A stretch of DNA of 64,000 nt from Conus ventricosus (Eukaryota > Mollusca > Gastropoda > Neogastropoda > Conidae), in the NCBI GenBank assembly GCA_018398815.1, contig CM031604.1:54252557-54316556 (forward strand), given 5' to 3'. A model generated the notes under the pieces. It did no database searches and had not been told where the DNA came from. It saw nothing but the letters and a program-made list of their open reading frames with translations. The position numbers and the translations under genes were made by a program. Below are positions 1 through 10,498 of this stretch, one piece after another; within the stretch, counting starts at the first letter, position 1; each line of letters opens with the position of its first letter.

Positions 1-890
1 AGTTTAATATCCCAGTTAGTACAGATTTTCGGGTGTGTATGGTTATCTATAAAAAAATGTCATAATATAATCTTGACCCTTTAACAAACTGACGTTAACG
101 TTTTGTAACATACATGCATAGTTAAACATTTATTAGTATTTTCAACTTTGATTTTTGTTTTTTGTATATATTCCATTACAGCGCTTTAAAGCCAGAAAAA
201 GTAACAAAATTAATGTTTACATCATACTTTTGTTTGAATTGTTCGTAAGAAATAAACTGGCCATTGTCAAGCAAAAAAATTAGCAATGCAATATATGCCC
301 TTGTTGATCCATGCTTTTCCCAAAATACACTTTCCCCCAACTTGTATTCTGTTTGTATAAAAGACTGGTTCCGCAAGAGTTCATAAGAAGTCTCACAGTT
401 AACTTTGTAGAAATATTGTTTGTACGCCATAAATACCTCTGTCCAAAATACATTGATTTACAGAAGGAAGAGGAGTATTTCTGGTCCATAATTTCTCAAT
501 ATCGCTTAAAAGTGGAAAGTTAGATGTTGTAATAGTTTTCCATTTGTGGTGTGTAGTCTGAACTTTTTGCAGCCACGTCAATTTTAGGGAAGAAGCAAAC
601 GTTTTTAATTCTGGTAGTCCAAGACCACCATTTTGGATACTTTTGTGAGCAGTTTTTCTCTTTATTTTGTCTGGCTTTTTATTCCACACAAATTTTGTAA
701 CAGTAATTTTGTAAAGTCTGAAAGAAAGTGTCAGGTGGGTTAGGTAGTAGCATCCACAAATGGGTGAGTTTTGATAAAATAAGCGATTTTAAAAACTGCC
801 ACCCTGCCCAAAGGAGTTAGTTGTCTTCTCACCCAAATCTTGAACAAATGTTTCACGTCTGCTAATTTTTCAGAATAATTAATATCTGCA
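1..890 (-). pseudogene. LINE fragment, L1/Tx1-like, distal RT and C-terminal region
   Basis: Read on the minus strand from about 890 downwards, the translation follows the distal part of an L1/Tx1-type non-LTR reverse transcriptase: RRQLTPLGRVAVFKS (about 780-830), LTHLWMLLPNPPDTFF (about 730-775), then WNKKPDKIKRKT and NGGLGLPELK (about 590-690), a classic block of this LINE group. The frame changes near 430 and continues as MAYKQYFYKVN down to 176. The catalytic RT core and endonuclease are absent, so this is a 5'-truncated, frameshifted remnant. It ends on its 5' side just before the poly-C tract at 939 and may run out of the window at base 1. A second piece of the same kind lies on the + strand at 1950-2440. 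The LINE identity is well supported; the exact clade is not. Confidence 0.75.
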
Positions 891-937
891 CAGTTTTGCA
901 AATCGTTGGTAAACCAGATTGCTTCAAGGGTCTTTGC

Positions 938-938
<1 letters not shown>

Positions 939-984
<46 letters not shown>
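939..984. repeat. poly-C tract (46 nt)
   Basis: An uninterrupted run of 46 cytosines separates the LINE remnant from the dispersed repeat that follows. The opposite strand is poly-G and could form G-quadruplexes. Length in the assembly may be inexact because such runs are hard to sequence. Confidence 0.95.
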
Positions 985-1094
985 TGCCGGTGTCGAGTTG
1001 AGCCCGTTTCCCTTGAAGCGCACATGACAGGTGCGACGCCGGCGCCTGTATCCGCTGAACATTTCTCAGGCTTCTTCAACATATAAAGAGCTCT

Positions 1095-1335
1095 CGGTTT
1101 TGTTTTCTCTGTCCCATCCTCTGTGCCTGCCATCTCGGTGGCAGTGCACCCACGCCGCTCATTCCGACACTCCGGCCACAGCCCAGTCAGTCCGCTGCAA
1201 CCCAACCCCGCCACTGGTAATCTACAGGGAGCAGTCGATGTCAAGTCGTCAGGAGGCAACCCAGAGGAGACACCGCACTGCTGCCGAGTCATTTGGTGGT
1301 GTTCCGTGACGCCTGTTCTGATCCAACATACACCA
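1095..1335 (-). repeat. Dispersed repeat R1, 3' part of a composite SINE
   Basis: The segment from CTGTCCCATCCTCTGTGCC (about 1109) to TGTTCTGATCCAACATA (about 1330) aligns base by base with 60671-60890; a shorter divergent copy lies at 8985-9080. At 60.7 kb this sequence is the A-tailed 3' part of a tRNA-headed retroposon on the minus strand, so the same orientation is assigned here. This copy is cut by the CA repeat at 1360 and lacks the tRNA head. Short open frames across it have no protein likeness and look incidental. Confidence 0.7.
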
Positions 1336-1359
1336 CCAAGCCAAGAGGTCTCATGTTTG

Positions 1360-1387
1360 ACACACACACACACACACACACACACAC
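1360..1387. repeat. (CA)n microsatellite
   Basis: About 14 CA units lie directly against the truncated end of repeat R1. Confidence 0.95.
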
Positions 1388-1536
1388 TGAAAAGGAGAGA
1401 CTGAAAAGCAGTCATGGCAGCTAATGTCCTGATGGAAAACCTACCTCACATGCGGAGTGACGCCGCGTTCGAGTTTGCGGCCGATACTGACCACGTTTTG
1501 GAGTTTTTCGTCATCGGCGAGTCAGACCGTCGGAAA

Positions 1537-1622
1537 TAAGCGCGCGCGCACGCTCGCATATATGCGCGCACACACAAGCACCCACACGCACACACAAACG
1601 CGCATGCGCACGCACTGACATA
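1537..1622. repeat. Alternating purine-pyrimidine CG/CA tract
   Basis: A run of CG, CA and TA steps with few breaks (CGCGCGCGCACGC, TATATGCGCGCACACAC and similar). This composition is prone to the Z-DNA conformation. No gene is seen around it. Confidence 0.8.
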
Positions 1623-1949
1623 CACACCAGTCCTGAGACGTTTAGGTTTTAGCCTGAACTCGAGCTTTTTAGAAGTCTCCAGGTTCATGTTTAAGATTTG
1701 CATAAATCTGCTGAAAAACAAAAATTGAAAGGAATGTTGGATTGAGACGATTGGGTTAAATTCACAAACCAATCCATTGTTTCAGTAAAATTGCGATCAG
1801 ATTATTTCATCCGTTCCAGGTTTTTCTTTTCCAAACTGATCATTTCTTCGTCATTTTGTGGAGAGAATGAGCAAGTGGTGCTTCGGCCAATAGTCACAAT
1901 ACTGTTCGTTAAATATGTCTGCGATCGATGCTGGCGTTGAGAACAAGTT

Positions 1950-2440
1950 TTCGTGGGTTTTTTTTTTTTTTTATAGATGGTTTCAACTGAAACTCTGCAA
2001 CAGCGTTTTGGTATCAAATATAGGCCTACTTATAAAAGGAATGGGTCTCACAGACAGCGATAAATGCAGTTTTTGCAAAAATGAAAGACACAATTCATCA
2101 CTATTTGTGGTATTGTCCAATAACACAAGAATTCTGGAAGAAATTGGAAAGATATTTGAAACAGAAATGTGAACATTGTTTCAGATTGTCACTGAATGTC
2201 GAGCTGATCTTGTTCGGAACCGACGAAAAAACAAAAACAAAGTTTTGATTTTATTTTACCATGGGCAAAGTTTTTCGCCGATAAAAGTAGAATTATTAAT
2301 GCAATACCAAGACTGAATTTACATGCGAACTTAAACATAATACCAAATAGAAAAGCATGCACATATAATGGAAATGCACTATCATGATTTTATTAAAAAC
2401 TGGTTACCATATAGCACACTGTGCGCAGATTAGATACTGC
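1950..2440 (+). pseudogene. LINE fragment, C-terminal zinc-binding region (L1/Tx1-like)
   Basis: The + strand encodes, across two frames, GMGLTDSDKCSFCKNER (about 2040-2090), then TIHHYLWYCPITQEFWKKL (about 2090-2150) and DFILPWAKFF with IINAIPRLNL (2245-2325). The Cys-x2-Cys and His/Cys pattern followed by a W-rich stretch is the usual C-terminal zinc-binding segment of L1/Tx1-type LINEs. At least two frameshifts are needed to follow it. It begins at a poly-T run (1957-1970), so the copy is heavily 5' truncated. It is opposite in strand to the LINE piece at 1-890 and probably an independent insertion or a rearranged part of one. Confidence 0.65.
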
Positions 2441-3284
2441 AGTACATCGTAGTAAAAAAAAAAAAATAGCCGTAAATACTATTTTCATTCTTAATAGGGT
2501 GTTTTTCTGTCACAGTAGCTAACAACAAAACTGTACAGATTATTATACAAAAAGCATTCTAATGCTCCTGCAGTTGAGCGTGGATCAAATATGTTTGGAT
2601 TTGTAAAAGCGGTATGTGACCTTTCCTTTTCTCTTTATTCTTCATTCTTTACCCCCCACCCTCTCCCCACCCATTTCCAACCGCTCCTCCCCTTCCCGTC
2701 AACTCCTCTCCAGCCATAGACAATACTTACTGTTTTATGTCGAGAGTTAAAAACAAAACAAAACTTGTTTTTATCTTTTTAAAAAAAGTTTTGTTTGTTG
2801 TTGCTCTATTTTCTACTCGGCGTCAAATACCCCTGCAGGTTCATGGGAATTTCCTTTTGTTATTCTCTGTAATGAACGACTGTTATATCAAATAGATTTG
2901 GACATTGTTGTGTATGGAATTACTAAAGAATGATAGTATAGTCTTTACTTATTGGTGCACGTGAATACATTGAATGATGTATTACATTGTTTATGTAAAA
3001 GGTTTCCAAAAAGGAAAGGAGAACCTTCGTTGCAAGGGGAAAAAAAAAAAAAAAAAAAAAAGTTTTCGTTTTCACACGCCATCCCACATTAGAGGCTTCT
3101 TCCGGGTAGTAACCGCGCCTAAATCTTGCATTTAATTTACACATGTGACATACTATACCGTGGCTCATTAATGCAAAAAAGTGACAGCGGTTTGCAATCC
3201 GGCAGGTTTATGCATAAGTGAGCTGCGGCAAAGAATTCAACGTAATTTTAGAAGAAAAATTTCCTTTAACTGCGGTGAAATAGG
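2441..3284. other. No gene seen; AT-rich spacer
   Basis: Contains a pyrimidine-rich stretch (2650-2700) and a 23-nt poly-A run at about 3039-3061. The open frames here are short and low in complexity. I see no splice signals or protein likeness. Confidence 0.6.
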
Positions 3285-4235
3285 TTCTTTCTGACACAAA
3301 TTACTTTCAAATCGGATTCATCAGCATACTTTGGCACAAACTCATGCGCTCTCACCTTTAAAAAAAAAACCAAACAAAAAAAAAAAAAACCCTGTTTCTG
3401 AGCATGCACAAACTCATGCGCTCTCGCCTTTAAAAACCTTTTGAGCATGTTGTCAAAAATTTGATGACTAGATCTACAGCCGACGCCATCAGTTCGCGCG
3501 TGGAAGGTAGAAGAGTTGTCGCTCTTTGGTCAGATTTCCCTGCTTACGGTTAGGCCTACCATCCGCAAGTGCAATGGCCACACGAGAATTTCATCTCGAC
3601 GATCCCCTCCCCCCATCCCCCTCCCCTTTTTATTTTAATTTCTTTTAATGTTCGTCGTATTTTGGCCTGTGATGGGAACAAAATTCGGCGAGATCGTATG
3701 GGTAAACGTGTCTGTAGTTGTATGCTCAAGGGGAGGGGAAAAAAGGAAGAAGGAAAGGAGAAAAGGTGCAGTTATTATCCAAACTAATTACAAATACAAG
3801 TGCATTCATTGCGCTTTTTCTTGTCAGTTAATGCGAGCTGAAAGGCCATTTTAAATAGGTAGGATATGATTCCTGGTTCTTTATTGTATGACAAACCACC
3901 AGTACGCAAAATGAACGAATGCTGTTCTTGAAATTACTTTCAAACCCGATACATCAGCACACTTTGGCACAAACTCGTGCTGTCTCGCCGACCCCCCCCC
4001 CCCCCCAGGGGGGGGGGGGGGGGGGGGGGGGGCATTTTTCTGGGCATGTCAAATTTTAAACGGCCCGACGTCAGTTCGCGCGCGGATTGTTGCAGGAGTT
4101 GTCGCTCTTTGAACAGATTTCCATCCTACGGTTAGCGTCCGCAAGTTCTATAAGATTTTTTCTGTTTGTTTTTTTTCCTTCTAAAGTTGGTCGCAACTTC
4201 GCCTGCCATGTAGTTATATGCTCGCAAAAAGAAAG

Positions 4236-4271
<36 letters not shown>

Positions 4272-4445
4272 AGAAAAGGAGAAAAGAAGACACAAAAGAA
4301 AAAAAAAGTTAAAAGTATTATCCAAACCGATTACAGAGGCGCTTTTATCTTGTCAGTTTATTCGAGCCGAAAGGCCACTTTAATTACTTTAGGCTATCGT
4401 TATCGGTGATTTCTGATTCTATATTGTGTTACAAAGTACCAGCTG
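3285..4445. repeat. Direct tandem duplication of a 0.5-0.65 kb block
   Basis: Two adjacent blocks, about 3285-3905 and 3925-4445, share the same landmarks in the same order: ATTACTTTCAAA, CATCAGCA.ACTTTGGCAC, CAGTTCGCGCG, GAGTTGTCGCTCTTTG, then a purine-rich patch, ATTATCCAAAC.AATTAC, TCTTGTCAGTT and GCTGAAAGGCCA. The second copy is shorter in places and has gained long C and G runs. The block is not coding in any convincing frame; short CpG-bearing islands (CAGTTCGCGCG) suggest it may once have been a promoter or 5' exon, but that is a guess. Confidence 0.75.
3992..4032. repeat. C15-A-G25 self-complementary tract
   Basis: Fifteen cytosines, a single A, then 25 guanines. The two halves can pair with each other. 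A second G30 run lies at 4241-4270 at the matching place of the duplicated block. Confidence 0.9.
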
Positions 4446-4739
4446 GTTAATTTAGTATGCAAAGTGAACAAAATGTATATATTGTTCAATCTAATTTTTA
4501 ACATTCTGTTTATATGACAGATTTCATCTTGATTTATTTCGGCAAAGCCGTCATGTCCACTGATCTTACAACTCTATTTTTCACGCCTGGTTCATTATAA
4601 TCGGGAGATTTGTATGGTCTTGAGCTTGTCACCCCAGCGTATTATTACTTGGTACAGCCTATACATAAGGTTTATTAGAACCTGTTTGAAGCAGATCCCC
4701 TAAATAGGTATAAGTGCGCGCGCACGCACACACGCACGC

Positions 4740-4780
<41 letters not shown>

Positions 4781-6084
4781 AGTTTTCGTAGAGAAGCATG
4801 GCCGTGTGCACACCCACACAATTTCAGAAATCAATGATGTTGACTATGTGCCCAATATTACAGTGTATGGATGCGTGCACACCTAGATGGTTTTTTTTTG
4901 GTGTGTGTGTGTATCTTGTATAGCAAAGACAGCGTCCATCCGTAAACCTCTGATTAAACTCTAAACTAGGACGCTTTTAAAAGAAAATGTCCGTTTGAAT
5001 ATTTTCTGGAATATATTCTGTGAAATGGTTATGAATCAACATGATAAATAAAGTCCGTTTTTGGATATGTGTAACGCATAAAATTCTTATTTGACGCCGC
5101 AAAACGGCGCCATTAGACAAACCTTAATGGTAAATCGGGCAGAAGAGAATTCTGCAAGTTCATTAATACAATGTACTGGATTGTGATTGATTGGAAGGTG
5201 ATTGATTTTGACTGGTCTAGGTTGTGCATGCATGTGCTTAGTCACAAGGGATTCTATACTCGTTGGTCCTTAAAGGTCTATGGAAATGATGGAAGGTCAT
5301 GGAATTTCTAGAGGTAATGATTGATAACCAGCATAGGTAAAACATGAATTTTGATCCAAGTCAAAGAAAATTTTAGAATTGAAAACCAAATTTGCAAGAA
5401 ACGCAGACACTTGGTGTGGGAACATGTGCGTCTGCCAGTGGCGATGCCTACTTTCTCGAAATAGTAGTATTTGTGACAATAAAACGGAGAAATTGATGGC
5501 TGTTCCGACTATTATGCTAGCACAACAACAACACCTTACAACACAAACTCGGGTCGATTTTTTTGTACCAACGGCCACACCATTTTGACCATTCCATCAT
5601 CATGGAACCACGGCTCTTCCACAGGGGCACTACCTCTTGTCATTTCTAACCCATCTATGGCCTCGCAAACCGTTAAGGCACTACGATGGATTTCCTACCA
5701 TTGCTTTAAATTCTGCGCAAGTTTAACCATTGTACAGTAAATGATGCCCTAAACAGGAAGTTTTTGTTGTTTTTCTTCTCATAATCCATGTTTTAGATGT
5801 GCTTACCATGTGTGACTTGCAGTCCCTTCTGTCCTGACCTGGCAACGGGGTTTCATCCATCAGTTGCGCTTTTTTTTTTTTTTTTTTTTTTTTTGGTTTG
5901 GCTTAGCATGTTAGAGCGATAAGGAAGTAAAAGCAGCGCCGCACTGTCGGCTGAACAGAGCAAGAGCTTGTAAGCGTTTTAACATGGTAGGTCTGCTAAC
6001 CCAAACGGTGAGCGTGAGAAAATCTCCCATTTTTCTCCTAGGACGGCCCCTTATGTTTTTACGGAAAGGTGTCAAGATCTACAC
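4446..6084. other. No gene seen; CA microsatellite and poly-T
   Basis: The stretch holds an alternating CG/CA microsatellite (about 4714-4778) and a 24-nt poly-T run (about 5871-5894). Open frames of 60-93 codons exist on both strands but have no recognisable motif. Confidence 0.6.
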
Positions 6085-6092
6085 TTCAGTTC

Positions 6093-6302
6093 TCCCTTGT
6101 TGATGGTTGTAAGTTTGTGCGCAAGTATGGATACTTTTTCCAGCCCCATTTTTTGAAAAATTCTCACTTCTTAATGGCTGTTGTTTTGTTCGCAGGTATG
6201 GTTTCTTTTTCCAGCCCCATAAAAAAAAATTCACTTCTTAATGGTTGTTGGTTTGTGCGCAGGTGTGGATTCTTTTTCCAAGCCCATTTTTAATTCTCAC
6301 TT
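6093..6302 (+). repeat. Three tandem copies of the bZIP exon's splice-acceptor/start region
   Basis: The sequence around the start of the bZIP gene (TTAATGGTTGTTAGTTTGTGCGCAG followed in phase by GTATGGATTC, 6636-6676) is repeated upstream with acceptor-like AGs near 6125, 6195 and 6262. The first two copies keep an ATG (6127 and 6198) and would start MDTFSSP and MVSFSSP; the third has GTG. Each runs into a stop or a poly-A patch quickly. Units are about 65-75 bp. These look like tandem duplications of an intron-exon boundary, with the functional one being the fourth, 330 bp downstream. Confidence 0.75.
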
Positions 6303-6312
6303 CTTGATGGTT

Positions 6313-6600
6313 TTATGCTGAACAATTTAGTAGCGGGGGAAAACAAGTGTATGCTGACAATTCTTCCGTCATGACATGAATGGCTAGGCAAACATATTAA
6401 TATAATAAAAAAAAAAAAAAGGTGGAGGAGAACGGGAGGGGAAGAAAATGAGAACCTAAAATTGGGGAAATATAAGTTATAAAAGTTGAACCGTCACTAG
6501 CCGCATATGGGAACTATCGCAATCCCTCTTGAAGACCTATTCATATTGCCTGCTCCTAGGCCTTTCGTCCGCTGGATCGGACTCATCAGGGAGACACGGC
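6313..6600 (+). promoter_or_regulatory. Flank shared with the inverted gene family (candidate 5' region of the bZIP gene)
   Basis: From TGCTGAACAAT (6317) through CGGGGGAAAACAAG, ATTCTTCC.TCAT, GAAGA.AATGAGA to TTGCCTGCTCCTAGGCCTTTCGTCCGCTGG (to about 6575), this block matches the reverse complement of about 24710-25000, and its last part also matches about 33130-33180 (minus). It lies directly upstream of the bZIP acceptor. A regulatory role is inference from position and conservation only; it could equally be a passenger of duplication. Confidence 0.35.
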
Positions 6601-6666
6601 TGATTGTGTCTGTGCTCCCATGGTACACCTTGGCGCTTCTTAATGGTTGTTAGTTTGTGCGCAGGT

Positions 6667-7505
6667 ATGGATTCTTTTTCGAATCCTACGTCCAGCAGCG
6701 GAGAAGACGCCTCATCCAATGATGGGAACCAGAGTCACATGCCGCAGTCCACTGCCAGCAGCCCTCCTGTGCAGCAGGCAAACGTGCCAGTGACTGCTGC
6801 CGCCAGTGGCGCTGGCAGCTCAGCGCATGGGAACAGCAGCCACGCTTCGTCTTCGCAGCAGAATGGCAACCGAGCCGGTACAGTAAATGGTGAGAACCCT
6901 ACCAATTTTATGCTCTTTCCTCGTGGCTCTGCTGTTAGCCAACCAGTCCTTAATGGCGCTGTCTCTCTGCCTGCCCCAAGCATGGCTTGCAGTCTGGAAG
7001 CGCAGAGTTGTGGCGTGTCTTCTAGCACCAGCTCGAGCATGAAAATGAAATCGACCAGCTCGAAGTCGGCCAGGACAGAATCGGTGAAGGATGACGCTTA
7101 CTGGGAGAAAAGACGAAAGAACAACGAATCGGCCAAACGGTCTCGACAGAATCGGAAGAAGAAGGAAGGGGAGATTGAAATCATGAAACTCGACTGGAAC
7201 GTCACCTGTGCCGGCTGCTCGGGTGCAACAACACGCTGATGCAGATCATCGCCAACATGGAGATGGGCATTTTTGGGAGGAGGAGATGTTTGGACACTTT
7301 GGACAGCAAGGTCACCTACCAGATGGTGGCCGACTCCAACCAACTTCTGCGGGAAGAGCTGCAGTCGATTCTCAGGCAGCTCAAGGCAGAAGTGGAGGAG
7401 CAGCTGAAGATGGAATATAACAACATCCCAGCACACCAGAACCACTTCCGCGGACCTCCCCCGCCCCCGCCTCCACCACCTGCTGCAGGAACGACAGCAT
7501 TGTAA
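6667..7505 (+). CDS. bZIP transcription factor, PAR/NFIL3-like, with one frameshift
   Basis: Start ATG 6667 follows an acceptor-like TTTGTGCGCAG. Residues 1-138 are Ser/Gln/Asn-rich and probably disordered. The basic region sits at residues 141-167: YWEKRRKNNESAKRSR carries the invariant N152-x7-R160 of bZIP DNA-binding domains and resembles the PAR/NFIL3 group. Frame 1 then runs out at 7237, but the next frame, open from 7179, continues the protein (ETRLERHLCRLL, NNTLMQIIANMEM) to TAA 7503-7505. If one base is missing near 7183-7185, hydrophobic residues fall every seven positions (I170, L177, L184, L191, M198), a proper zipper, giving about 279 residues that end in a nine-proline run. The perfect heptad register across the break argues for a single-base deletion in the copy or an assembly error. 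Family knowledge: nuclear dimeric DNA-binding regulator. The exact orthologue is not resolved. No intron is seen inside the frame. Confidence 0.8.
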
Positions 7506-7560
7506 GAAGTCTTTGTTGAAATTGGTCGACTGTGAAGTCTTTTTGCGGACAACCGCCTTT

Positions 7561-8215
7561 GACTTCACTACCCTGCGCAGTAAACAGGTGGCTACCTCCA
7601 CTACCCCGCGCAGAAAGCAGGTGGTTGCCTTCACTACCCTGCGCAGAAAATAGGTGGTTGCATTCACGGGCCCGCCTTCACTACCCTGCGCAGAAAACAG
7701 GTGGTTGCCTTCACTACCCTGCGCAGAAAACAGGTGGTTGCCTTCACTACCCTGCGCAGAAAACAGGTGGTTGCCTTCAGTACCCTGCGCAGAAAACAGG
7801 TGGTTGCCTTCACTACCCTGCGCAGAAACAGGTGGTTGCCTTCACTACCCTGCGCAGAAAACAGGTGGTTGCCTTCACTACCCTGCGCAGAAAACAGGTG
7901 GTTGCCTTCACTACCTGCGAAGAAAACAGGTGGTTGCCTTCACTACTCTGCGCAGAAAACAGGTGGTTGCCTTCACTACCCTGCGCAGAAAACAGGTGGT
8001 TGCCTTCACTACCCTGCGCAGAAAACAGGTGGTTGCCTTCACTACCCTGCGCAGCAAACAGGTGGTTGCCTTCACTACCCTGCGCAGAAAACAGGTGGTT
8101 GCCTTCACTACCCTGCGCAGAAAACAGGTGGTTGCCTTCACTACCCTGCGCAGCAAACAGGTGGTTGCCTTCACTACCCTGCGCAGAAAACAGGTGGTTG
8201 CCTTCGCTACCGTGC
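7561..8215. repeat. 33-bp minisatellite, about 20 copies
   Basis: Head-to-tail units of 33 bp (core CACTACCCTGCGCAG plus AAAACAGGTGGTTGCC) start 60 bp after the bZIP stop codon. Because 33 is a multiple of three and the unit lacks stops in most frames, long open frames appear in all three + frames and two - frames; these are artefacts of periodicity. A few units are 32 or 29 bp and shift the phase. Every unit holds a CAG/GTGG sequence resembling a splice donor. The array would lie in the 3' untranslated region of the bZIP transcript. Confidence 0.95.
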
Positions 8216-8319
8216 ACAGGAAAAAAATAACAACAACAAAAGTTACATTATGAAATCGTTTTACTACATCTAGGCTTTGCTTCGTCTTGTCTCTGTCCCT
8301 TAGAAATACATGTCAAGAC

Positions 8320-8418
8320 TGTTCTCCATCACATTTTACAGTGCTCGCAAGTGTGGCGAGTTTGTGTGTTATATACACCACTGTTCTCTGTCACATTTTA
8401 CAGCGCTCCAAATGTGTG

Positions 8419-8465
<47 letters not shown>

Positions 8466-8600
8466 TATTCACCACTGTTCTCTGTCGCATTTTACAGTGC
8501 TCCAAATGTGTTTTGAGTGTGTGTGCGTGTGTGTGTGTGTGTGTGGACGGGCGGGAGAGTGTGTGGATGGGGGTGTGTTTGGGGTGGGTGGGTGATGGGG
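8320..8600. repeat. Triplicated ~70-bp block interleaved with (TG)n
   Basis: CACTGTTCTC.RTC.CATTTTACAG.GCTC occurs three times (about 8320, 8381 and 8470), each followed by GTGTG-rich DNA; the second is followed by a long pure TG run (about 8423-8464). The TG tracts seem to have expanded from the same position of each unit. Confidence 0.8.
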
Positions 8601-8984
8601 ATATTGAGCACATGCAGTAGGATCATAAACTATTGGAAAAAAAACCGTGCCATCCCTGAATCTACATTTTAGTGTGTGTTTTGGTTTTGCTCAATATTAC
8701 GTGACGTGTGTCGGATGAACATGATTTTTTTTTCAGAGATAAATCAAGACATCCTATAAATGATCATAAGAAAAAACAAAAACCGTTTAACAATTTTTGT
8801 TATTTCAAGAAATTTTTGCATTCCATTTTTTTCTCATGGTTTTGGCTTGTTTCTGAATGTTCTGTGGTACTACTACTATCCATATGGAACTCGATTCTGG
8901 CTCCTTGGACATGGACGGCCCCACCCAAGGCTTCCCCTTGTTAAAGACGTGGCACAGCTATTCAGAGGGAGCCAGGTCAGTCGG
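8601..8984. other. No gene seen
   Basis: AT-rich DNA with A and T runs. One open frame (201 codons on + from 8760) runs into the SINE at 9097 and has no domain; its length is accidental. Confidence 0.5.
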
Positions 8985-9080
8985 TCAGTTGTCACGAAGC
9001 AACCCACCACAAGATGCTGTAGCTGCACTGCTGAACAGTTTTCGTTGGTGGATGTGGTGCCTGATCTGATCGAACTTGAC
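8985..9080 (-). repeat. Divergent partial copy of dispersed repeat R1
   Basis: GTCAGTTGTCACGAAGCAAC through CTGCACTGCTGAACAGTTTTCG to GGTGCCTGATCTGATCG parallels 1240-1330 and 60795-60885. Here it stands head to head with the tRNA-derived SINE head that follows, whereas at 61 kb the two are in the same element. Confidence 0.55.
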
Positions 9081-9096
9081 CAGGACATAATCACCA

Positions 9097-9390
9097 GGCT
9101 CCGTGGCCAAGTGGTTAGCATCGCTGACTCCCCAGTTGGGAGGTCCGTGGGTTTGGCTCTCATCAAAGCCAATTATTTGTGGGATTTGTTTTTCAGCCCT
9201 GACTGGCTTTCATTCTTACCCAGAACTGAGCTTGCGTCGCGGCTCGTTTGGCAAGACTGGGGCCACACAGTCGAGTTTTATCCACTTGATGGATGCGTCT
9301 TGGAAGAGTGTTGCTCAAATTTCCTGACCAGCACTGCAGGTGTCTACATCGCTCAGACCTGGTAGACGCCAGGATAAAGCATTATGAAAC
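9097..9390 (+). mobile_element. tRNA-derived SINE
   Basis: The head CCGTGGCCAAGTGGTTAGCA (9101-9120) has an A-box-like TGGCCAAGTGG, followed by a degraded B box, then a body with CACACAGTCGAGTTTTATCC and GAGTGTTGCTCAAATTTCC ending near GACGCCAGGATAAAGC. The reverse complement of 61225-61505 is the same sequence with a better preserved head. The B box here is damaged, so the copy is unlikely to be transcribed by RNA polymerase III. Confidence 0.8.
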
Positions 9391-10042
9391 ATTGAATGTA
9401 AGCGTAGATGAACGGCCCAGGCACGCAAGCATCTTTCGGACTACTTATCTTCCTGGGTTTTAGACATAGACCAGTGTACCTTTCTCCCACCGTGTCCACC
9501 CTGATGGATCTCCCGAGGCAACCTAGCCATCCTTCAGACCTTATATCATATTTGTACAAGTAGATAGATGTATCAAAAAGTGTTTAGCACATATTGTAAG
9601 GGGTAGTCTGCAAGCCTGAATTTGAGTTTCAACAGTGAACACATGCATGTCACCGGAATAGACGGGTACTGTGAAGTATAGTACACAGCAGCTCCGATAC
9701 AAATATCCGTATTTTCAAGATTGTGTCTACGTTTTCAACGCCTGAGTGTTAACAATAGTGACAGAGACATCAAGTGTATATAGTAGGGCTCAATCAAAGT
9801 CGCGCATAGTGGGACATGGAAAAACCAACTGTATACATTTTATTATTATTATTATTATACAGACTTGTTGTAACAACATCAGTATTTGCATTTTTTTCTT
9901 TTGACTGATGGGCGGAGAAATGTCATGCCATACAGTAATCTGAAGAGTGTAAATGTTGGTATTTAGGTTTGAATGTATGCTAGTCTCTATGTGATGTGTG
10001 TAGGTGATTGTAGTTTTGTTGGTTACACCTTAAAAAAGATTT

Positions 10043-10128
<86 letters not shown>

Positions 10129-10440
10129 GAGGGGACGGTTATTGCTACAACCGTAGCTTGCTAAAGTTTGACATAAGAATATTCAGCCAGACAGGGAGTG
10201 TACGAAAAACTTCTATTTTCTTTTTAATTGTAAACGGAGCTTCACATGCTTAGGTTGATTGGGTAATGATAAACTGAATGGTCTTGCTTGAAAAGAAAGA
10301 AGAAAAGAAAAGTTGGGGGGGGGGGGGGGGAGGTTAGGTAAGGAGAGGGTGGAGGGGGGGGGGGGGGGGGGAAGGCGGCTTGATTGAAGAAGTAACAGCC
10401 CCGGATTCTTGTTCTGAGGAACTTGGCTTTAGACATACAG
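9391..10440. other. Spacer with TTA, TA, AG and G tracts
   Basis: Holds (TTA)n at about 9839-9857, (TA)n at 10042-10072 running straight into (AG)n at 10073-10117 and G12, then two more G-rich patches (10315-10331, 10352-10371). No gene is seen. Confidence 0.7.
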
Positions 10441-10498
10441 ATCTAGTTGCAAAGTAAGGCGACTGCCGGCGGAAATCAAATCAAAATCTGAAATGTTA

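Noticed and set aside
7532..8273. Long open frames of 190-232 codons on + and 134 codons on -
   Set aside because: They lie wholly in the 33-bp minisatellite; all frames are open because the unit is a multiple of three and lacks stops.
8760..9365. Plus-strand frame of 201 codons
   Set aside because: Crosses from AT-rich spacer into the R1 and SINE sequences and has no domain.
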